From contig NZ_JAUCZF010000001.1 in the NCBI RefSeq assembly GCF_030373245.1, forward strand, positions 62,001 through 126,000: a stretch of DNA of 64,000 nucleotides, in the 5' to 3' direction. The DNA comes from Hydrogenophaga sp. GTDB taxonomy: Bacteria > Pseudomonadota > Gammaproteobacteria > Burkholderiales > Burkholderiaceae_C. The notes below the pieces were generated by a model that had not been told where the DNA came from, ran no database searches, and saw only the letters and a list, made by a program, of their open reading frames with translations. Made by a program: the position numbers and the translations under genes. Positions within the stretch are counted from its first letter, which is position 1. The number at the start of each line of letters is the position of its first letter. Shown in pieces: positions 10,482-20,298 of the stretch.

Positions 10482-11605
10482 ACCGCCCCGACGACACCCG
10501 AAACACTGCCTCTCGCGACCACGATCCGCTGCTGCAGCGGTACCACGAGGCCAACGCGCTGGACAGCGCGCGTCCGGCGCCCGCCCTGCGGGAGCAGGTG
10601 CTCGCCAAGGCCCGCGCGGCTGCGGCGCCGCGTGCGCCCTCGGCCACCACCCGCCCGGCCGCCAACGACGCCCAATGGACGCTCCGCGCACTGGGCAGCC
10701 TGGCCGTGCTGGGTCTTGTTGGCCTGCTGGCGCTGCAATTCGACCGCGGCAGCGAAGCCGAGCGGGACACCGCGCTGGGCCGTCCCAGCCCCAGCGCGCC
10801 GAGCACCTTGCCGCCACCGGCACCTGTTCCCGAAGCGTCGCCGCCAGTACCTCGCGTTGGCGCAACGCCCGAAGTCGGTGTGGCGCCAGCGAAGCCTAAC
10901 GACCACACCAGCGAGAACACCATCGCCCGCGAGCGGGTCGCCAAGCCTGCGCCATCCAGCCCCGCAGCCGCGTCCGCCAGCCGCCCAGTGCCTGACACCC
11001 CCATGCCGCCAGCCGCCGTGCAAACACCCGCGCTGAGTGGCGCAAGCCCGGAGCCCTTCCCAGCCCGTTCAACGGCCAGCGCATCAGCCACATCCCTTTC
11101 CACGCCTTCACGGGACCGCGCGCCCGAAGCGCTGGTCGAGGCGGCACCTTCGGCAGCGACCCCGAGCGCCGAACCGCGCGCAGAAAGTGCCGGTGCCAGC
11201 GCCCCCGCCGCTCCCGCGCAGGCGCCTGCGGCCGCAGCGATGCGCCGCGCTGCGCCTGCAGCGGCTGCTCCCTTGGCTGCCGAATCGGCAGCCGATACCG
11301 CACCCCTCGGCGCGACTCAGGCCCAGCCAAGCACCGCCAGCGCCGCATTGCTGGCCGCAGCGGCGCGCGGGGATGTCCTGGCCAGCCGAACCGCGCTAGA
11401 GCAAGGCGCAGATGTCAACGCGGTGAACCGCAGCGGCCAGACCGCACTCATGCTCGCCGCCCTGCGAGGTGACGACACGCTCGCTGAGCTGCTGCTCCAG
11501 GCTGGCGCCGACACCCGCCGCGCCGACCGCACTGGCGCCAGCGCCGCCGACCTGGCGCTGCGCGCAGGCCACGATGCGCTCGCCCAGCGCCTGCGCCCGC
11601 GGTGA
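10478..11605 (+). CDS. Membrane protein with C-terminal ankyrin repeats, candidate anti-sigma factor
   Basis: A 375-residue protein. Residues 1-66 are hydrophilic and Ala/Arg-rich, residues 67-88 form one membrane segment, 90-285 are an Ala/Pro/Ser-rich linker, and the last 85 residues hold two to three ankyrin repeats (GADVNAVNRSGQTALMLAAL, then LLLQAGADTRRADRTG). Translational coupling to an ECF sigma gene and a short cytosolic N-terminus before a single membrane helix are anti-sigma features. It lacks the HxxxCxxC zinc motif of classical anti-sigma proteins and has no Cys at all. The ankyrin part is predicted to lie in the periplasm, which is uncommon. Function as an anti-sigma factor is inferred from position and topology only. 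Confidence 0.75.
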   Translation: MNRPDDTRNTASRDHDPLLQRYHEANALDSARPAPALREQVLAKARAAAAPRAPSATTRPAANDAQWTLRALGSLAVLGLVGLLALQFDRGSEAERDTALGRPSPSAPSTLPPPAPVPEASPPVPRVGATPEVGVAPAKPNDHTSENTIARERVAKPAPSSPAAASASRPVPDTPMPPAAVQTPALSGASPEPFPARSTASASATSLSTPSRDRAPEALVEAAPSAATPSAEPRAESAGASAPAAPAQAPAAAAMRRAAPAAAAPLAAESAADTAPLGATQAQPSTASAALLAAAARGDVLASRTALEQGADVNAVNRSGQTALMLAALRGDDTLAELLLQAGADTRRADRTGASAADLALRAGHDALAQRLRPR

Positions 11606-11618
11606 GTAACATCTCAGC

Positions 11619-12416
11619 ATGAGCCCAGCACACACCCCGCCCGATCCGCCACGTATCCAGTTCGGCCACCAGGGCCGCGTCGTCATCGTCACCGGTGGCG
11701 CGCAAGGCATCGGTGAAGCCTGCGCGCGCCGCTTTGCGCAGGAAGGCGCCCTGGTGGTGATCGCCGACGTAGCCGATGTGCCGGGCAAGGCGCTGGCCAC
11801 CGAGCTGGGCGCGATGTACCGCCACTGCGATGTCGGCGACAAGCTTGACGTTGACGACCTGGTGGCCAAGGTCATGACCACCCACGGCCGCATCGACGTG
11901 CTGGTGAACAACGCCGGCATCTTCAAAGCGGCCGATTTCCTGGACGTGAGCGAAGCCGACTTTGACGAAGTGCTGCGCATCAACCTCAAGGGCTCGTTTC
12001 TCGTGGGCCAGGCGGTGGCGCGCGAAATGGCGGCCGAGCGCAGCGGCGCCATCGTCAACATGAGCTCGGTCAACGGTGTGCTCGCCATTCCCAACATCGC
12101 CAGCTACAACGTGAGCAAGGGCGGCATCAACCAGCTCACGCGCGTGATGTCACTCGCGCTGGCGCCGCACGGCGTTCGCGTCAACGCGGTGGCGCCAGGC
12201 ACCATCGCCACCGAGCTCGCCGCCAAGGCGGTGCTCACCAGCGACGCCGCGCGCACCAAAGTGCTGAGCCGCACACCCATGGGCCGCCTGGGAGAGCCGG
12301 ATGAAATCGCCGACGTCGTGGCCTGGCTGGCGAGCGACGCGGCCAGCTACGTCACCGGCGAGATCGTCACGGTGGACGGCGGACGCATGACGCTGAACTA
12401 CACCGTGCCGGTCTGA
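11619..12416 (+). CDS. SDR-family NAD(P)-dependent oxidoreductase
   Basis: A 265-residue classical short-chain dehydrogenase. The nucleotide-binding motif TGGAQGIG lies near residue 25, followed by NNAG, the catalytic Ser in NMSSVNG and YNVSK with the catalytic Tyr and Lys. The C-terminal SYVTGEIVTVDGG is typical. The substrate cannot be told from the sequence; 3-oxoacyl-ACP reductase-like and sugar dehydrogenase-like members share this pattern. It starts 13 bases after the ankyrin gene and may be read through from it, but it has no obvious functional tie to the sigma system. Confidence 0.9.
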   Translation: MSPAHTPPDPPRIQFGHQGRVVIVTGGAQGIGEACARRFAQEGALVVIADVADVPGKALATELGAMYRHCDVGDKLDVDDLVAKVMTTHGRIDVLVNNAGIFKAADFLDVSEADFDEVLRINLKGSFLVGQAVAREMAAERSGAIVNMSSVNGVLAIPNIASYNVSKGGINQLTRVMSLALAPHGVRVNAVAPGTIATELAAKAVLTSDAARTKVLSRTPMGRLGEPDEIADVVAWLASDAASYVTGEIVTVDGGRMTLNYTVPV

Positions 12417-12477
12417 GCTCCCGGGGTATTGCAAGCAGTGCCAACGCCCGGCACGGCCCGCGCACTACCATTCAGGC

Positions 12478-13560
12478 ATGCGCATCGCTCCGCTTTTCTT
12501 GCATCTGCCTCGCTGGGCGCGTCGAGCGAGCGCCGCCTCGGTAGCCTGCGCCAGTCTGCTGACCGTCCCCCTCGCGACCGCCCAGCCCGCCCGCGCTCCA
12601 GAGGCCGCGCCTGTCATCGTCTCGCCCAGCTCGGTGCTCTCCGACAGCGTGACGCTGGACGTGCTGGGCAGCGGACTGGCACAACGCTCGGTCACGCTGT
12701 TTCCCCAGGTCGAGGGCGAAGTGACCCGGGTCCTTTTTCGCACCGGCCAGTCGGTTCGGGCTGGACAGCTGCTGTTGCAGCTCGATGATCGCGCACAGCG
12801 GCTGGCGGTGGACCTGGCCGCTGCGCGGCTGGAGACTGCCAACCTGCTGGCGCGGCGCTTCGAGTCGGCTCGGGGCACGGGGGCGGTGCCCGAGATCGAA
12901 GTTGAAGAAGCGGTGGCCGCACGGCGCAATGCGCAGATCGAGCTGGCTCAGGCCCGACAGGCACTGGACGAACTGAAGGTGAATGCGCCGTTTGCGGGCG
13001 TGGTGGGTATTGCCGCGGTGGAGCTGGGTGACCGGGTCTCGCCCAGCAGCGCCATCACCACGCTCGACGACCGGCGCAACCTGGTGGTGGAGTTTTCGCT
13101 GCCCGAGGCCTACCTCGCCCGCCTGAAGCCGGGCCAGCCGGTGCAGGCGACCAGCCCGGCCTACCCCGGCGCCCCCATTGCCGGTACCGTGCGCGAGGTC
13201 GACAGCCGCATCGACGCCACCCTGCGCACCGTGCGGGTACGCGCCACGCTGCCCAACGCAGACGATCAGCTGCGCTCAGGCATGTCGTTCCAGGTGCGCC
13301 TGGTGCTGGCGGGCGAACCGCGCATCAGCGTGCCCGAGCTGGCCCTGCAGTTCGACCGAGACGGACCCTTTGTCTGGGCGGTGCGCGAGGGCAAGGCCGA
13401 GGCAGTGCCGGCCCGCGTATTGCGCCGCGCCGCCGGGCGGGTGTTGATCGACAGCGCGCTGCGCGCGGGCGAGCCCGTGGTCGTCGAGGGCGTGCAGCGG
13501 CTGCGGCCAGGGCGCGCGGTGCGCGTGGTGGGCGAGCGCAACGCCGCCGAGATCCGCTGA
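12478..13560 (+). CDS. RND efflux system periplasmic adaptor (membrane fusion protein)
   Basis: A 360-residue adaptor. It has an N-terminal signal or anchor (about 1-36), a lipoyl-like half-motif around PQVEGEVTRVLFRTGQSVRA, a short helical hairpin, the second half-motif APFAGVVGIAAVELGDRVSP, then a beta-barrel and membrane-proximal domain. Members of this family (HlyD_D23 / RND MFP) link an inner-membrane RND pump to an outer-membrane channel. The stop overlaps the start of the permease gene by one base. No outer-membrane TolC-like gene is next to it, so the pump probably borrows one. Confidence 0.92.
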   Translation: MRIAPLFLHLPRWARRASAASVACASLLTVPLATAQPARAPEAAPVIVSPSSVLSDSVTLDVLGSGLAQRSVTLFPQVEGEVTRVLFRTGQSVRAGQLLLQLDDRAQRLAVDLAAARLETANLLARRFESARGTGAVPEIEVEEAVAARRNAQIELAQARQALDELKVNAPFAGVVGIAAVELGDRVSPSSAITTLDDRRNLVVEFSLPEAYLARLKPGQPVQATSPAYPGAPIAGTVREVDSRIDATLRTVRVRATLPNADDQLRSGMSFQVRLVLAGEPRISVPELALQFDRDGPFVWAVREGKAEAVPARVLRRAAGRVLIDSALRAGEPVVVEGVQRLRPGRAVRVVGERNAAEIR

Positions 13561-16500
13561 TGGACGACCGCGCAAGCGACTTGCCGGCGCTGTCGATTCG
13601 CCGGCCCTGGCTGGTGATCGTGATCAACCTGCTGATCGTGATCGCTGGGGTGGGGGCCTGGCTGGGCGTAGAAGTGCGCGAGCTGCCCAACATCGACCGC
13701 CCGATCGTGGCGGTGCGCGCCGACTACCCTGGCGCTGCACCCGAGACCATCGACGCCGAGGTCACGCGGGTGGTCGAGGGCGCTGCGGCCCGGGTGCCGG
13801 GCGTGTTCCTGGTGCGCTCGGCCAGCGAAGAGGGCAATTTCCGCGTCATCATCGAGTTCAACCCTGGCGTGGATCTGGTGGGTGCGGCCAACGATGTGCG
13901 CGACGCCGTGGCCCGCATCGAAGGCTCGCTGCCCGATGGCGTGGAGAACCTCACCATCGTCAAGGCCGATGCCGACGCCGAGCCGGTGGTGCAGCTGGCG
14001 GTGTCGAGCAAATCGCTGGCCATCGACGAGCTCTCTCGCCTGGTGGAAGACCGCATTGAGCCCGAGTTGATCTCGGTCGAAGGTGTGGCCGACATCACGC
14101 TGTTTGGCAACCGGGAACGCGTGATGCGGGTGCGCATTGACCCGCTGCGTCTGGCGGCCTACAACCTATCGGTGGACGACGTGGCCACGCTGCTGCGCTC
14201 GGTGCGGGTCGACGTGCCCGCGGGCAGCCTGGCATCGGGCGAGCAGGAAGTGCTGGTGCGCGCCAACGCCACCGCCAGTTCACCCGAGGGCCTGCGCGCG
14301 CTGCGCCTGGGTCCGCAGCTGTTGCTGGGCGATGTGGCCGACATTTTCTACAGCCCGGCCGATCCCAGCGCCTATGTTCGGCTCAACGGCGAGACCGTGA
14401 TCAGCCTGGGTGTGGTGCGCCAGGCGCAGTCCAACAGCGTGGCGATTTCCGAAGGCGTGCGCGCCGTGGTGGAGCGGCTCAACCGAGAAGGCGACGACCT
14501 TCGGCTGAGCGTGGTGGCGGACGATGCGGTCTTCATCCGCGGCGCCATCACCGAAGTCACCACCAGTCTGGTGCTCGCCGTGCTGATCGTGGTGGCGGTG
14601 GTTGGCATTTTTCTCGGCCAGTGGCGCGCCACCCTGGTGCCGGTGGCGGCCATCCCCATCGCGCTGATCGGCACGCTGGCTGCCATCTGGCTGCTGGGCT
14701 TTTCCATCAACCTCATCACGCTGCTGGCCCTGCTGCTGGCCACCGGTCTGGTGGTGGACGACGCCATCGTGGTGCTGGAAAACATCCAGCGCCGACGCGC
14801 CCTGGGCGCACCGCCGCGCGCCGCGGCGGTGCTGGGTACGCGCGAGGTGTTCTTTGCCATCGTGGCCACCACCGCGACGCTGGTGGCGGTGTTCGTGCCG
14901 ATCTCCTTCCTGCCCTCGGCCACCGGGCGCCTGTTTGCCGAGTTCGGTTTTGTGATGGCGGTGGCGGTGGCCATTTCCTCGTTCGTGGCCCTTTCTCTGG
15001 GCCCGATGATCGCCTCGCGACTGCCTGAAAATCGCACCCCCGGCCCCGTCTGGCGGCGCCTGTCTGCCTTGGGCGAGCGCGGCGTGCACCTTTACCAGCG
15101 ACTCATCACCGCTTCACTGGCCCATGCCTGGTGGGTACTGGGCGTGTGCGTGGCGCTGGGGGCGGCCGCTGCGTTCGCCTACACCCAGCTCGACCAGGAG
15201 CTCACCCCTACCGAAGACCGCGGCGTGATCTCGATCCGCATCGATGCGCCTGATGGTGTGGGGCTGGGCTTCACCGACCAGCAGCTCGAATCCGCGCTGG
15301 CGGTGGTGCAACCGCTGAAGGACCAGGGTCTGGTGACCAACCTCTTCACCATCACCGGACGCTTCGATCTCAACCGCGCCGAGATCGTGGCGCCGCTGGC
15401 CGACTGGGGCGAGCGCAGCGAGAGCCAGGCCGAGCTGGCCGCGAAGCTGCAGCGCGAACTCAACAACCTGCCTGGTGCACGTGTGCGCATCCGCGGTGGC
15501 AATTCGCTCGGCGTGGGCGGCGGCGACGGCAGCGTGCAGATGGCCATCACCGGCGACGACTACCCGCGCATCGCCGAGGCTGCCGACGCGTTTGCCCGTG
15601 CCATCGAAGAGAAGCTGCCTGCGCTGCGCGATGTGCGCGTGGACTACAACGCCACCCAGCCCCAGCTCACGCTGCAGATCGACCGCGAACGCGCCAGCGC
15701 GCTGGGTGTTCCCCTGGACGGTCTGGACACCGTGCTGCGGGCGCTGGTCGACGGCACCGAGGTCGCCGATGTCACGGTCAACGACCGCACGGTGCCGATC
15801 TTCCTGCAGTCCAGCGCGCGCGGCGCCACCGACCCGGGCGACCTGCTGAGCTACAGCGTGCGCGCCCGCACGGCGGACGGCGACCGGCTGGTGCCGCTGT
15901 CGCAGTTTGTGCGCATCGAGGAGACCGCCATCGCGCCTGAGCTGGAGCGCTTCGGCCAGCGACGCGCGGTCGAGATGAGCGCAGTGAACCGCGAAGGGGT
16001 ACCGCTGCAGACCGTGGTCAACGAGCTGCGTACGCTGGCCGCCAGCGAGTTGCCTGACGGCATGGGCCTGCTGTTTCGCGGCGACGCCGCCACGCTGGAG
16101 CAGAGCGGGCGCGACATGGTGATCACTTTCGCTCTGGCGCTGCTGGTCGTGTTCCTGGTGCTGGTGGCACAGTTCGAGAGCGTCACAAGTGCCAGCGTGG
16201 TGCTGATCAGCGTGCCGTTTGGTCTGGCCGCCGCCGTGTTCGCCATGCTGGCCAGCGGCACTTCGGTCAACCTCTACAGCCAGATCGGGCTGCTGCTGCT
16301 GGTGGGCGTGATGGCGAAAAACAGCATCCTCATGGTGGAGTTCGCCGACCAGCTGCGTGACGCCGGGCGCAGCGTGGCAGAGGCCGCGCTGGAATCCGCC
16401 ACCACCCGACTGCGCCCCATCATGATGACCATGGCCTCCACCGTGCTGGGTGCCCTGCCCCTGGTGCTGGGCGCGGGCCCTGGCGCTGAATCGCGCGCCG

Positions 16501-16664
16501 CCATCGGCTGGGTGATCTTTGGCGGGCTGTCGATCGCTGCGCTGTTCACCCTCTTCCTCACGCCCGTTCTGTACCTGGGCATCGCGCGGCTGGTGAAGCC
16601 CCGCGCCCAGCAGGGCGAGCGGCTGGCTGCCGAGCTGCAACAGGTCGACAGCGCCGATCGCTGA
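13560..16664 (+). CDS. RND-family efflux permease (HAE-1 type)
   Basis: A 1034-residue inner-membrane proton antiporter of the AcrB/MexF kind, full length for the family. It shows the expected 12 membrane segments with two large periplasmic loops. The proton relay Asp pair is visible in GLVVDDAIVVLENI (membrane segment 4), and the second half has GVMAKNSILMVEFADQ. The first segment follows SIRRPWLVIVINLLIVIAG. The substrate range cannot be predicted; the gene is coupled to the adaptor gene and no local regulator lies beside it. The following 270 bp carry no convincing gene. Confidence 0.94.
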   Translation: MDDRASDLPALSIRRPWLVIVINLLIVIAGVGAWLGVEVRELPNIDRPIVAVRADYPGAAPETIDAEVTRVVEGAAARVPGVFLVRSASEEGNFRVIIEFNPGVDLVGAANDVRDAVARIEGSLPDGVENLTIVKADADAEPVVQLAVSSKSLAIDELSRLVEDRIEPELISVEGVADITLFGNRERVMRVRIDPLRLAAYNLSVDDVATLLRSVRVDVPAGSLASGEQEVLVRANATASSPEGLRALRLGPQLLLGDVADIFYSPADPSAYVRLNGETVISLGVVRQAQSNSVAISEGVRAVVERLNREGDDLRLSVVADDAVFIRGAITEVTTSLVLAVLIVVAVVGIFLGQWRATLVPVAAIPIALIGTLAAIWLLGFSINLITLLALLLATGLVVDDAIVVLENIQRRRALGAPPRAAAVLGTREVFFAIVATTATLVAVFVPISFLPSATGRLFAEFGFVMAVAVAISSFVALSLGPMIASRLPENRTPGPVWRRLSALGERGVHLYQRLITASLAHAWWVLGVCVALGAAAAFAYTQLDQELTPTEDRGVISIRIDAPDGVGLGFTDQQLESALAVVQPLKDQGLVTNLFTITGRFDLNRAEIVAPLADWGERSESQAELAAKLQRELNNLPGARVRIRGGNSLGVGGGDGSVQMAITGDDYPRIAEAADAFARAIEEKLPALRDVRVDYNATQPQLTLQIDRERASALGVPLDGLDTVLRALVDGTEVADVTVNDRTVPIFLQSSARGATDPGDLLSYSVRARTADGDRLVPLSQFVRIEETAIAPELERFGQRRAVEMSAVNREGVPLQTVVNELRTLAASELPDGMGLLFRGDAATLEQSGRDMVITFALALLVVFLVLVAQFESVTSASVVLISVPFGLAAAVFAMLASGTSVNLYSQIGLLLLVGVMAKNSILMVEFADQLRDAGRSVAEAALESATTRLRPIMMTMASTVLGALPLVLGAGPGAESRAAIGWVIFGGLSIAALFTLFLTPVLYLGIARLVKPRAQQGERLAAELQQVDSADR

Positions 16665-16934
16665 CGCTCAGCCCGCCAGCTCGCAGGCCTGCACCAGACT
16701 GTCGGAGCGCGCGCGCAATCGCCTGCTCCATCAGCTGCTGCGCCTGCTGCTGAGCTTGAGCCAGCGGCAGACTTCCGGGCAATTCGCACCACCCTGGTCC
16801 GTCTGTGGTCTTACCGGGCATTTCCCGGACGAGACAACCCACGGCAAAGAAAGCGGTTGGGCCCCCTGCGCAGGTGACAAGCCCTGGCGCACGGACTAGC
16901 TACACTTTTTCCCTGCTCCATCGATATCACCCCC

Positions 16935-17498
16935 ATGACCACACATTCCCTGCTTGACGACTGGCTGGCCGAAGAAGCCTCCGTACTCCGACACCTGAAC
17001 AGCGGCCCGGGCCCCGGCGTGGCGCGCCCGGAGCAGATCGCCGGCAAGACCGGTCTGGAACAGATGCAGGCCATGCTGCGCGGCGAGCTGCCTTTTGCAG
17101 CCATTGCGCGCACGCTCGATTTCATGGCGATCGATATCGGCGACGGCACCGCCACTTTCCAGGGCACGCCGGGACCAGAGCATCTCAACCCCATGGGCAC
17201 GGTGCACGGCGGCTGGTTCGCCACCATCCTGGACTCTGCGCTGGGCTGTGCCGTGCACACCAAAATGCTGCCGGGCCGCGGCTACACCACCGCCGAGCTG
17301 AGCGTGAACATCGTGCGCGCGCTCACCCTCAAGGTGCCGCGCGTGCGCGCCATTGGCCGCGTCATCCACTCCGGGCGCCAGCTCGCCACGGCCGATGCGC
17401 AGCTGGTCGGACCCGACGGCACGCTCTACGCCCATGCCACCACCACCTGCCTGGTGTTCGACCTGCAGCACAAGCCGGCCGGCGGTGCGACGACATAA
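16935..17498 (+). CDS. PaaI-family hotdog thioesterase
   Basis: A 187-residue hotdog-fold protein. The conserved segment [20 protein letters not shown] is the PaaI/YdiI-type active-site region, with the catalytic Asp in the central helix and His-Gly-Gly before it. Such enzymes hydrolyse acyl-CoA or phenylacetyl-CoA type thioesters. An N-terminal extension of about 50 residues before the fold is longer than in the smallest members. It is followed 34 bp later by gloA in the same direction. Confidence 0.88.
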   Translation: MTTHSLLDDWLAEEASVLRHLNSGPGPGVARPEQIAGKTGLEQMQAMLRGELPFAAIARTLDFMAIDIGDGTATFQGTPGPEHLNPMGTVHGGWFATILDSALGCAVHTKMLPGRGYTTAELSVNIVRALTLKVPRVRAIGRVIHSGRQLATADAQLVGPDGTLYAHATTTCLVFDLQHKPAGGATT

Positions 17499-17532
17499 TC
17501 ACCCTTTGAATCCCCGAGCAAGGACTTTCGGC

Positions 17533-17943
17533 ATGCGACTTCTTCACACCATGCTGCGCGTAGGCAACCTGCAGCGCTCCATCGACTTCTACACCCAGGT
17601 GCTGGGCATGCAGTTGCTGCGCACCTCGGAGAACCCCGAGTACAAGTACTCGCTGGCCTTTGTGGGCTACGAGGGCAACCCGGCGCAGGCCGAAATCGAG
17701 CTGACCCACAACTGGGGCACCGACAGCTACGAGATGGGCACGGCCTACGGCCACATCGCACTCGGCGTGACCGACGCTTACGCCGCCTGCGAAAAGATCA
17801 AGGCCGCCGGCGGCAACGTGACGCGCGAGGCCGGTCCGGTCAAAGGCGGCAAGACCGTGATCGCCTTCGTGACCGACCCCGACGGCTACAAGATCGAGCT
17901 CATCCAGCGCCCCGAACACGCCGCTGGTGTGGGCCTGAGCTGA
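17533..17943 (+). CDS. gloA: Lactoylglutathione lyase (glyoxalase I)
   Basis: A 136-residue enzyme that converts the methylglyoxal-glutathione hemithioacetal to S-lactoylglutathione. All four metal ligands of the E. coli enzyme are in register: H5, E56, H74 and E122. The length equals that of the short nickel-type bacterial glyoxalases, and it begins with the typical [13 protein letters not shown]. The ATG at 17533 is preceded by AAGGAC; the frame is open upstream but overlaps the thioesterase. A strong terminator follows. Confidence 0.96.
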   Translation: MRLLHTMLRVGNLQRSIDFYTQVLGMQLLRTSENPEYKYSLAFVGYEGNPAQAEIELTHNWGTDSYEMGTAYGHIALGVTDAYAACEKIKAAGGNVTREAGPVKGGKTVIAFVTDPDGYKIELIQRPEHAAGVGLS

Positions 17944-17975
17944 ACCCAGCACGCCGCTGAAACCGGCCGCCCAGC

Positions 17976-18003
17976 AAAAAGCCCGGACAACCGGGCTTTT
18001 TTT
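17976..18003. terminator. Bidirectional intrinsic terminator between gloA and the OmpA-like gene
   Basis: AAAAAGCCCGG and CCGGGCTTTTT pair around an ACAA loop, with A and T runs on opposite sides. The two convergent genes end on either side, so it can serve both. Confidence 0.93.
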
Positions 18004-18020
18004 CGTCAGCTCTGCGCGCT

Positions 18021-18545
18021 TTACTGCGCGATCACCACCTCGACGCGGCGCGCCTCGGCGTTGTTGCCGCTGCCGGTGGTCTCTTCCGGCTTCTTCAGCT
18101 CGATGCTGGTTTCAGCCACGCCAGCGCCCATCAGCGCGTCGCGCACGCCCATGGCGCGCTGCTTGGCGAGCTCGGCGTTGAAGGCCGCGTCGCCAGTGGC
18201 GTCGTGAAAACCCGAAATCACCAGCTGCTTGCCGGCCTGGGCGGCGGCAATCGCGTCACCCAGCGCACCGAGCGCACCAGCGGCCAGGTCGGCCTTGCCA
18301 GACGCAAAGTAAAACTTCACCACGCCGTTTTCCACCACCACGCTCGCGTCTTCACCCACCGCCGCCATGGCAGCGGCTGGTGCCGCCTCCGCCGCTGGTG
18401 CGGACACCGAAGCGGAGGCCGCAGCGCCACCACCACGGGCCTTGTGGATGCCAAAGCCCAGGGCCACGCCCACGGCCAGCAAAACCGCAAAAATCACAAC
18501 CACTGCGACGACGCGGCTATCCTCGTCGGTATCTTGGGAAGACAT
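18021..18545 (-). CDS. OmpA-like domain protein with one membrane segment
   Basis: A 174-residue protein. Residues 12-32 form an N-terminal membrane helix, a short Ala/Gly linker follows, and the C-terminal part (about 75-174) is an OmpA/MotB-like fold: VKFYFASGKADL matches the start of the domain and ALMGAGV to ARRVEVVI its end. Such domains usually hold peptidoglycan from the periplasmic side. The ATG at 18545 has CGGAG ten bases upstream; a longer frame exists but gives an implausible Phe-rich leader. The gene converges on gloA and diverges from the ChaC-like gene. Confidence 0.85.
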   Translation of the reverse strand: MSSQDTDEDSRVVAVVVIFAVLLAVGVALGFGIHKARGGGAAASASVSAPAAEAAPAAAMAAVGEDASVVVENGVVKFYFASGKADLAAGALGALGDAIAAAQAGKQLVISGFHDATGDAAFNAELAKQRAMGVRDALMGAGVAETSIELKKPEETTGSGNNAEARRVEVVIAQ

Positions 18546-18654
18546 GAAACAGACTCCGTGAAAAAAAAAGAAATCAAAGCGCCAAGGCCTGTACAAGCCC
18601 GCTGGCGGCTGGCGAGCCATGAACATGGCCAACCGAAACAACCCACGATTGTAA

Positions 18655-19320
18655 ATGCCCACCCACACTGCCCGGCCCGCCCCCATCACCCTCCCCCGCC
18701 TGCCGCGACTGCGCACTTGGGTGCCGGCCGAGCGCAATGGCGCGCAGATGATGGTCGACACCCTGGCTGCCTGGCGCGCCATGGGGCCGCGGCCCGATCT
18801 CTGGGTGTTTGGCTACGCCTCGCTGGTCTGGCGCCCGGAGTTCGAAGCGGCTGAAACGCGGCTGGCGCGGGTGCACGGCCACCACCGCTGCCTGCAGATG
18901 TGGAGCCGCGTCAACAGGGGCACGCCCGAGCGCCCCGGTCTGGTGTTTGCGCTCATGCGCGGCGGCAGCGTGCAAGGCCTGGCCCTGCGCATTCCGCACG
19001 AGCGGGTGGAAGCGCTGATGCCGGCGCTGTGGGCGCGCGAAATGCCCAACCCGGTGTACGACCCGAAATGGCTGCCCGCCCAGACCGCACAAGGCTGGGT
19101 GCCCGCACTGAGCTTCACGCTGTCGCACCGCAGCCCCAACCACACCGGGCCGCTGAGCGACGATCAATACCGAGAGATCTTCGCCCACTCGGTGGGCCGC
19201 TACGGCAGCACGCTCGACTATGCCCGCCAGACCCTGCACGGCCTGCGCGAGCACGGCATTGAAGACCGCGCCCTGGCACGCCTGCTGCGGCTCACCGCCC
19301 CAGAACAGGCTTCCGATTGA
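18655..19320 (+). CDS. ChaC-like gamma-glutamylcyclotransferase
   Basis: A 221-residue protein of the ChaC/GGCT family. The substrate-binding loop [13 protein letters not shown] (consensus FGYGSL) is present, and the segment [21 protein letters not shown] is typical of bacterial ChaC. Family members cleave glutathione to 5-oxoproline and Cys-Gly. The second Gly of the FGYGSL loop is Ala here, a mild change seen in some homologues. The N-terminal 45 residues before the domain are Pro/Arg-rich. pdxH follows after 44 bp. Confidence 0.87.
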   Translation: MPTHTARPAPITLPRLPRLRTWVPAERNGAQMMVDTLAAWRAMGPRPDLWVFGYASLVWRPEFEAAETRLARVHGHHRCLQMWSRVNRGTPERPGLVFALMRGGSVQGLALRIPHERVEALMPALWAREMPNPVYDPKWLPAQTAQGWVPALSFTLSHRSPNHTGPLSDDQYREIFAHSVGRYGSTLDYARQTLHGLREHGIEDRALARLLRLTAPEQASD

Positions 19321-19364
19321 CCCAGCGCAGGCCCTGTGGCGCAGGCCCTGCCTATACTGCCCGC

Positions 19365-20000
19365 ATGAACATCGCCGACCTGCGCAAGAGCTACGAAAAA
19401 GCCGAGCTCAGCGAGTCCGCCTCTCACGGCGACCCGCTCAAACAGTTTGACCAATGGCTGACCGAGGCCATCAGCAGCGAGGTCCCCGAGCCCAACGCCA
19501 TGACGGTCGCCACCGTGGGCAGCGATCTGCGGCCCAGCACCCGCATCGTGCTCATCAAAGGCTTTGATGAACACGGCATCGTCTGGTACACCAACTACGC
19601 CAGCCGCAAAGGCCGCGAACTCGCCGGCAACCCGTTTGCCGCGCTTCAGTTTCACTGGGTCGAGCTGGAGCGGGTGGTGCGCATCGAAGGCGTGGTGGAA
19701 AAGGTGAGCGAAGAAGAAAGCGACGCCTACTTCAAAAGCCGCCCGCTCGACAGCCGCATCGGCGCCTGGGCCAGCCCGCAAAGCGAGGTGATCGAAAGCC
19801 GCACGGTCCTGGTGACCAACGCCGCCAAATACGGCGCGCAGTTCCTGCTGCAGCCCCCCCGCCCGCCCCACTGGGGCGGCTACCGCCTCAAACCCGAGCG
19901 CTGGGAATTCTGGCAAGGCCGCAAGAGCCGCTTGCACGACCGGCTGCGATACACCAGCCAGGCCGACGGCGGGTGGCTTCGGGAACGGCTGGCGCCCTGA
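19365..20000 (+). CDS. pdxH: Pyridoxamine 5'-phosphate oxidase
   Basis: A 211-residue FMN enzyme that makes pyridoxal 5'-phosphate from PNP or PMP. Family signatures are complete: [38 protein letters not shown], the [16 protein letters not shown] segment and the C-terminal substrate-binding [16 protein letters not shown] and GWLRERLAP. The ATG at 19365 gives the standard N-terminus [15 protein letters not shown]. It ends 15 bp from a convergent small gene, beyond which the integron array begins. Confidence 0.97.
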   Translation: MNIADLRKSYEKAELSESASHGDPLKQFDQWLTEAISSEVPEPNAMTVATVGSDLRPSTRIVLIKGFDEHGIVWYTNYASRKGRELAGNPFAALQFHWVELERVVRIEGVVEKVSEEESDAYFKSRPLDSRIGAWASPQSEVIESRTVLVTNAAKYGAQFLLQPPRPPHWGGYRLKPERWEFWQGRKSRLHDRLRYTSQADGGWLRERLAP

Positions 20001-20015
20001 GCGCCGAGGCGGCTT

Positions 20016-20237
20016 TCAGCGACCGAAACACTGCAGGGCCAACGCCTTCGCCCGCGCCAAACCTTCCGGCGTGAGGTGCACCGATTCGGCACGCCCCATG
20101 GGTTCCGAGATCAGCCCCTTCGCGGCCAGGGCCTGCATCGCGCCAAAGTCAAACCGCTTCCACGCTCGGCCGTTGTCGAACGCAAAGGCGCCCAGCAGCG
20201 CCAACACCGCCTCTTCGATTTTCTGATCGTCGCACAT
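20016..20237 (-). CDS. DUF6429-like small protein
   Basis: A 73-residue acidic-basic protein with a winged-helix-like pattern: DDQKIEEAVLALLGAFAFDN, then AWKRFDFGAMQALAAKGLIS, then SVHLTPEGLARAKAL. This resembles the DUF6429 family of small proteins of unknown role. The ATG at 20237 has GGAG eleven bases before it; another ATG five codons upstream is possible. It lies just outside the last attC-like site of the integron and points the same way as the cassettes, so it may be an old cassette that lost its attC, or simply a host gene. No attC lies between it and pdxH. Confidence 0.7.
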   Translation of the reverse strand: MCDDQKIEEAVLALLGAFAFDNGRAWKRFDFGAMQALAAKGLISEPMGRAESVHLTPEGLARAKALALQCFGR

Positions 20238-20298
20238 GTGCGGACTCCACATTAGTCGGGTTCACCATTCCAGTCTCCACAGGGAAGGTCTGACTCAA

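Noticed and set aside
15114..16640. A 508-codon open frame opposite the RND permease
   Set aside because: Antisense shadow of a complete RND gene with normal codon use.
16665..16934. A gene or RNA in the gap after the RND permease
   Set aside because: The only open frame on the minus strand overlaps the permease end and shows no ribosome binding site or family pattern; no clear hairpin with a T run was seen.
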